Under the pieces are notes generated by a model that was given only the letters and a program-made list of their open reading frames with translations, was not told where the DNA came from and did not search any database. A stretch of 64,000 nucleotides of DNA, taken from Flavobacterium frigidimaris. Its GTDB lineage: Bacteria > Bacteroidota > Bacteroidia > Flavobacteriales > Flavobacteriaceae. The stretch covers positions 1 through 64,000 of the forward strand of contig FQWG01000021.1 in the NCBI GenBank assembly GCA_900129595.1. Reading direction: 5' to 3'. Both the position numbers and the translations under genes were made by a program. Below are positions 61,456 through 64,000 of the stretch, in pieces; position 1 is the first letter of the stretch; every line of letters starts with the position of its first letter.

Positions 61456-61665
61456 TTATTTTTTTAATGGGCTTATAAATTGAACATCAATATTCAAAAC
61501 ATCCAAGACTGCCATCAAACTGTCCCATCTTACGGATTTTTTATTCTTTTCAATATCAAACACAGTTGTTTTGCCGATACCTGCTAAATCTGCTAATTGA
61601 ATCTGCGTTAGTCCTGCAGCTTTACGATGTTCGTTAATAAATTGTCCTAAATCAAAATTAACCAT
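61456..61665 (-). CDS. hipB: HipB-like XRE-family DNA-binding protein
   Basis: This 69-residue protein is a single Cro/C1-type helix-turn-helix domain (LGQFINEHRKAAGLTQIQLA, then DLAGIGKTTVFDIEKNKK). HipB proteins repress their own operon and recruit the other components. The gene ends 3 bases before hipS. An 18-bp palindrome lies 3 bases upstream of its start codon, with two more copies further upstream. Confidence 0.9.
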   Translation of the reverse strand: MVNFDLGQFINEHRKAAGLTQIQLADLAGIGKTTVFDIEKNKKSVRWDSLMAVLDVLNIDVQFISPLKK

Positions 61666-61667
61666 AA

Positions 61668-61685
61668 TTACTGTCTAAGCAGTAA
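61668..61685. promoter_or_regulatory. HipB operator candidate 1
   Basis: TTACTG-TCTAAG-CAGTAA is an 18-bp palindrome with perfect 6-bp arms, immediately upstream of the hipB start. Binding here would block the ribosome-binding and transcription start region. Confidence 0.7.
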
Positions 61686-61738
61686 ATATAGTAATATTTC
61701 ATCTTACAAAATTTAAAAACTATAATTTTTGATATTTT

Positions 61739-61756
61739 TTACCGCTTTAACAGTAA
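61739..61756. promoter_or_regulatory. HipB operator candidate 2
   Basis: TTACCG-CTTTAA-CAGTAA has the same layout as the first site, 71 bases away centre to centre. Confidence 0.65.
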
Positions 61757-61808
61757 ATAGTTGGAAATATTTAAATTAATCCAAGGTTAATACATCAATC
61801 AATAAATA

Positions 61809-61826
61809 TTACTGCCTTAGCGGTAA
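61809..61826. promoter_or_regulatory. HipB operator candidate 3
   Basis: TTACTG-CCTTAG-CGGTAA has the same layout, 70 bases from the second site. It lies about 40 bases before the broken barrel gene, at the likely edge of the island. Confidence 0.65.
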
Positions 61827-61865
61827 TATCTGTTGATAAACTGAGTTTATGCATATTTAAGATGA

Positions 61866-62301
61866 CAAGCTAAAGAAATTACTTCGTGGTATTCTTTCAA
61901 TATCAACGGAAATCTGTATAAAAACACCATAGATGCTTTTACTGTTACCAATTTATATCCTGTACCAAGCACCTATTATGGCAAAAGTCAGGAAATGGTT
62001 TCCGGAAGTGCAAAATGGAACAGTACTTTACAATTTGATAAAACACTAAAAGGTCAGGTTTCCATTATTTATCTCGCTCCGGATATTATTCCGCAAGGAA
62101 AAGTTGGTTCAAGATTTTCTGTTGATTTAGGATTAAAAAAGACGGTTCAAAAAGGAAAAGGGGAGGTTTTTCTAAATGCTACCGATATTTTTAATACATT
62201 AGTCCTACAAAAAAAACATAAAAGGACAAGGTTTTAGCTATATAAGTAAAGATTATTACGAAACACAAGTAGTCCGATTTGGCTATAGTTATAAGTTTTA
62301 A
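61866..62301 (+). pseudogene. Truncated, frameshifted outer-membrane beta-barrel (TonB-receptor-like) gene
   Basis: From 61866 the frame reads KEITSWYSFNINGNLYKNTI and continues through LYPVPSTYYGKSQEMVSGSA to VFLNATDIFNTLVLQ. This is the C-terminal barrel of the Bacteroidota outer-membrane beta-barrel family. A stop at 61863-61865 and island sequence lie directly upstream, so the front of about 600 residues or more is missing. At a run of eight As (about 62210-62217) the frame shifts by one base. The next frame continues IKGQGFSYISKDYYETQVVR and ends FGYSYKF at 62301. The remnant is not functional. Confidence 0.85.
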
Positions 62302-62377
62302 TTTTCTTAATAAGACGAAAAATTCAGTTTTAATTCAGAATTGAGTTGTAAACTTAGCGCCACAATATTAAGAAAAT

Positions 62378-64000
62378 ATGAAGAAACATTTACCAAAATT
62401 TGGCAGATATTCACTGCTGTTCCATTTTATGATCTGGTTTTTAATCGTGTCACAAATCTTACGATTTACTTTCTTTATATGGCAATATGACGAGGTTTCC
62501 TGGAATATAATTGATGTAATCAGAACTCTTTTTACAGGTTTATTTTTTGATATTGGTACAATTACTTTTATATCACTGGCAGGAATTGTTTATTATACTA
62601 TAATGCCTAACAGATTTATAGGAACCTTATTAGATAAAATATTGGTCTGCTTTTTTACGGCATTAACCACATTTATACTTGTGTTTACCTTTTTTGCTGA
62701 ATTAACATTCTGGGATGAATTTAAAACTAGGTTCAATTTTATTGCTGTAGATTACTTAATTTATACACATGAGGTTGTGGCCAATATTGAGCAATCATAT
62801 CCTTTGCCGTTATTAATTGGAGGTGTATTAGTATTAACAGCTGTTTTTCTTTTCATTTTTCACAAAAGAAAAGCTTTTACTGATACTTTTAGTTCTAAAG
62901 CTGGTTTAAAAACAAGACTTGTTGTATTGGGCTGTGCTTTGGCTATTGCTTTATTTTTTGGTTCTTTCATTCATAATTATCAGGCAGAATGGTCATCAAA
63001 CCGTTATAACTCTGAAATTTCTAAATCAGGAATTTATTCATTTTTTGCTGCCTTTAGAAACAACCAGATGAAGTATGTTGATTTCTATACTTCGATAGAT
63101 AATGATAAAGCCTTTGGAATTATAAAAGAGAAACTTAAAGATCCAAATGCACGTTATAATTCTATGGGATATTCGATCCACAGAACTATTACCGACAGTA
63201 CCCCATCATTAGAAAACAAAAATGTTGTATTTGTGCTTGTAGAAAGTCTTAGCGGAAGCTTCCTGAAAGAATTTGGAAATAAGGAAAACATTACGCCTTT
63301 CATGGATAGTCTGGCCCAGAAAAGTATATTCTTTAATGATCTTTATGCAACCGGTACCAGAACAGTTCGGGGCATGGAAGCCGTTACGCTTTGCATACCT
63401 CCGACTCCCGGACAATCTATCGTAAAACGACCTGAAAACCAGAATCTTTATACCGTTTGCAGTGTTTTTAAATCAAGAGCTTATGATTGTAATTTCTTTT
63501 ACGGCGGCGATGGTTATTTTGATAATATGAATGCTTATTTTGGAGGAAATGGTTTTACAATTTATGATCGCGGACGTGGAAGTGTTTTGAGCGATAAGAT
63601 AAAAACAACACGAAATAATATCAATGATAAAGAAGTAACTTTTGAAAATGCATGGGGAATTTGTGATGAAGATATTTTTAATAAAATGCTTAAAGTTGCC
63701 GATGCCCAATACAAAGACAAAAAGCCTTTCTTTAATTTTGTAATGACAACCTCTAATCACAGGCCTTTTACTTATCCTGAAGGAAAAATTGATATTCCGT
63801 CAGGAACAAGCCGTGAAGGTGCTGTAAAATATACTGATTTTGCTTTAAGGCAATTATTCAAAAAAGCAAGTACGAAACCCTGGTTTAAAAATACTGTATT
63901 TGTGATCATTGCAGACCATTGCGCGAGCAGTGCAGGAAAAGACGAGATTGATGTTGCCAATTATCATATTCCGGCCTTTATTGTCAACTTACCAGAGCAA
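62378..64000 (+). CDS. LTA synthase-like sulfatase-family membrane protein (3' end outside window)
   Basis: The ATG at 62378 (MKKHLPKFGRYSLLFHFMIW) opens a frame of at least 541 codons that runs off the window. Five N-terminal membrane helices (about residues 10-205) are followed by an extracytoplasmic alkaline-phosphatase/sulfatase fold. Its metal-site landmarks are VVFVLVESLSG, the nucleophile region YATGTRTVRGMEAV, and VFVIIADHCASSAG. The family transfers glycerol phosphate or phosphoethanolamine, or acts in membrane glycan modification. In Bacteroidota the substrate is not known. The conserved Thr of TRTVRG is a good nucleophile candidate. Confidence 0.88.
   Translation, partial: MKKHLPKFGRYSLLFHFMIWFLIVSQILRFTFFIWQYDEVSWNIIDVIRTLFTGLFFDIGTITFISLAGIVYYTIMPNRFIGTLLDKILVCFFTALTTFILVFTFFAELTFWDEFKTRFNFIAVDYLIYTHEVVANIEQSYPLPLLIGGVLVLTAVFLFIFHKRKAFTDTFSSKAGLKTRLVVLGCALAIALFFGSFIHNYQAEWSSNRYNSEISKSGIYSFFAAFRNNQMKYVDFYTSIDNDKAFGIIKEKLKDPNARYNSMGYSIHRTITDSTPSLENKNVVFVLVESLSGSFLKEFGNKENITPFMDSLAQKSIFFNDLYATGTRTVRGMEAVTLCIPPTPGQSIVKRPENQNLYTVCSVFKSRAYDCNFFYGGDGYFDNMNAYFGGNGFTIYDRGRGSVLSDKIKTTRNNINDKEVTFENAWGICDEDIFNKMLKVADAQYKDKKPFFNFVMTTSNHRPFTYPEGKIDIPSGTSREGAVKYTDFALRQLFKKASTKPWFKNTVFVIIADHCASSAGKDEIDVANYHIPAFIVNLPEQ

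Larger units (their letters stand above)
55876..61865. mobile_element. Putative integrated island at tRNA-Ser(UGA)
   Basis: The segment runs from the tRNA-Ser 3' end to the truncated outer-membrane barrel gene. It holds a tyrosine recombinase, a DUF1016 nuclease, a decayed DUF1016 copy, repeat arrays and a HipBST-like toxin-antitoxin operon. It also has a 1.8 kb stretch with no intact gene, unlike the dense neighbouring chromosome. No duplicate of the tRNA 3' end was found at the right side inside the window, so the right boundary is inferred from the broken gene and may be further on. Confidence 0.6.

Noticed and set aside
56000..61865. Right-hand attachment site duplicating the tRNA-Ser 3' end
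   Set aside because: No copy of the last 15-20 bases of the tRNA was seen in this interval, so no attachment site is annotated.

Overview
This is a 64 kb chromosomal window from an AT-rich member of the Bacteroidota, most likely Flavobacterium or a close relative. The evidence is the SusC/SusD pair, RagB-type lipoproteins, TAnnTTTG-type promoter boxes, protein types typical of flavobacteria and long intergenic inverted repeats common in that group. All assignments come from reading the sequence and its translations; no database search was run.

Positions 1-31,900 are mostly housekeeping and scattered accessory genes. They include comM; a GNAT plus ornithine/alanine-racemase-like pair; a DUF1963 gene followed by an ankyrin-repeat remnant; a Gfo/Idh/MocA oxidoreductase; two secreted amidohydrolase-fold proteins; an Amt ammonium transporter; dsbD-tilS; pabB; a DoxX-like protein; a Blc-type lipocalin; lpd; an Lrp regulator divergent from a PLP trans-sulfuration enzyme; an APC permease; and a large FAD/Fe-S D-2-hydroxyacid dehydrogenase. 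Gaps between these genes carry several dispersed inverted-repeat families and clear bidirectional terminators.

Positions 32,000-46,640 form a coherent locus for recycling or scavenging peptidoglycan amino sugars. It runs: DeoR regulator (divergent), susC, susD, murQ, sodium:solute symporter, anmK, GH10-like DUF187 hydrolase (DigH/YngK type), AmpG-like permease, small TPR-like protein, GNAT, and GH3 NagZ-like beta-N-acetylglucosaminidase. The implied route is uptake of muropeptides or amino sugars through SusCD, AmpG and the SSS carrier, then NagZ, AnmK and MurQ to GlcNAc-6-phosphate plus D-lactate. Two identical 14-bp palindromes, 84 bp apart, lie between the DeoR gene and susC and are good operator candidates.

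Positions 46,700-55,650 hold a thiol-redox cluster (2-Cys peroxiredoxin, thioredoxin, small DUF6952-like protein, thiol peroxidase). A cell-envelope and vitamin run follows: dgkA, ftsK, lolA-like, lptG-like, ribB with a degenerate RibA domain, and an acyl-CoA thioesterase.

Positions 55,788-61,865 look like a genomic island next to a tRNA-Ser(UGA) gene. It contains a tyrosine recombinase, an intact DUF1016/YhcG-type PD-(D/E)XK nuclease, a decayed second DUF1016 copy, 24-bp-period repeat arrays, and a tripartite HipB-HipS-HipT toxin-antitoxin module with three 18-bp operator-like palindromes. Beyond it lie a truncated, frameshifted outer-membrane beta-barrel gene and the start of an LTA-synthase-like sulfatase that runs off the window.

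The least expected signal is in the island. The intact DUF1016 gene encodes an LSTxLREI peptide twice from two DNA palindromes. Four further palindromes of different sequence, around the decayed copy, encode a related peptide in the matching codon register on the other strand. This suggests palindromes that covary and are tied to the DUF1016 nuclease family.
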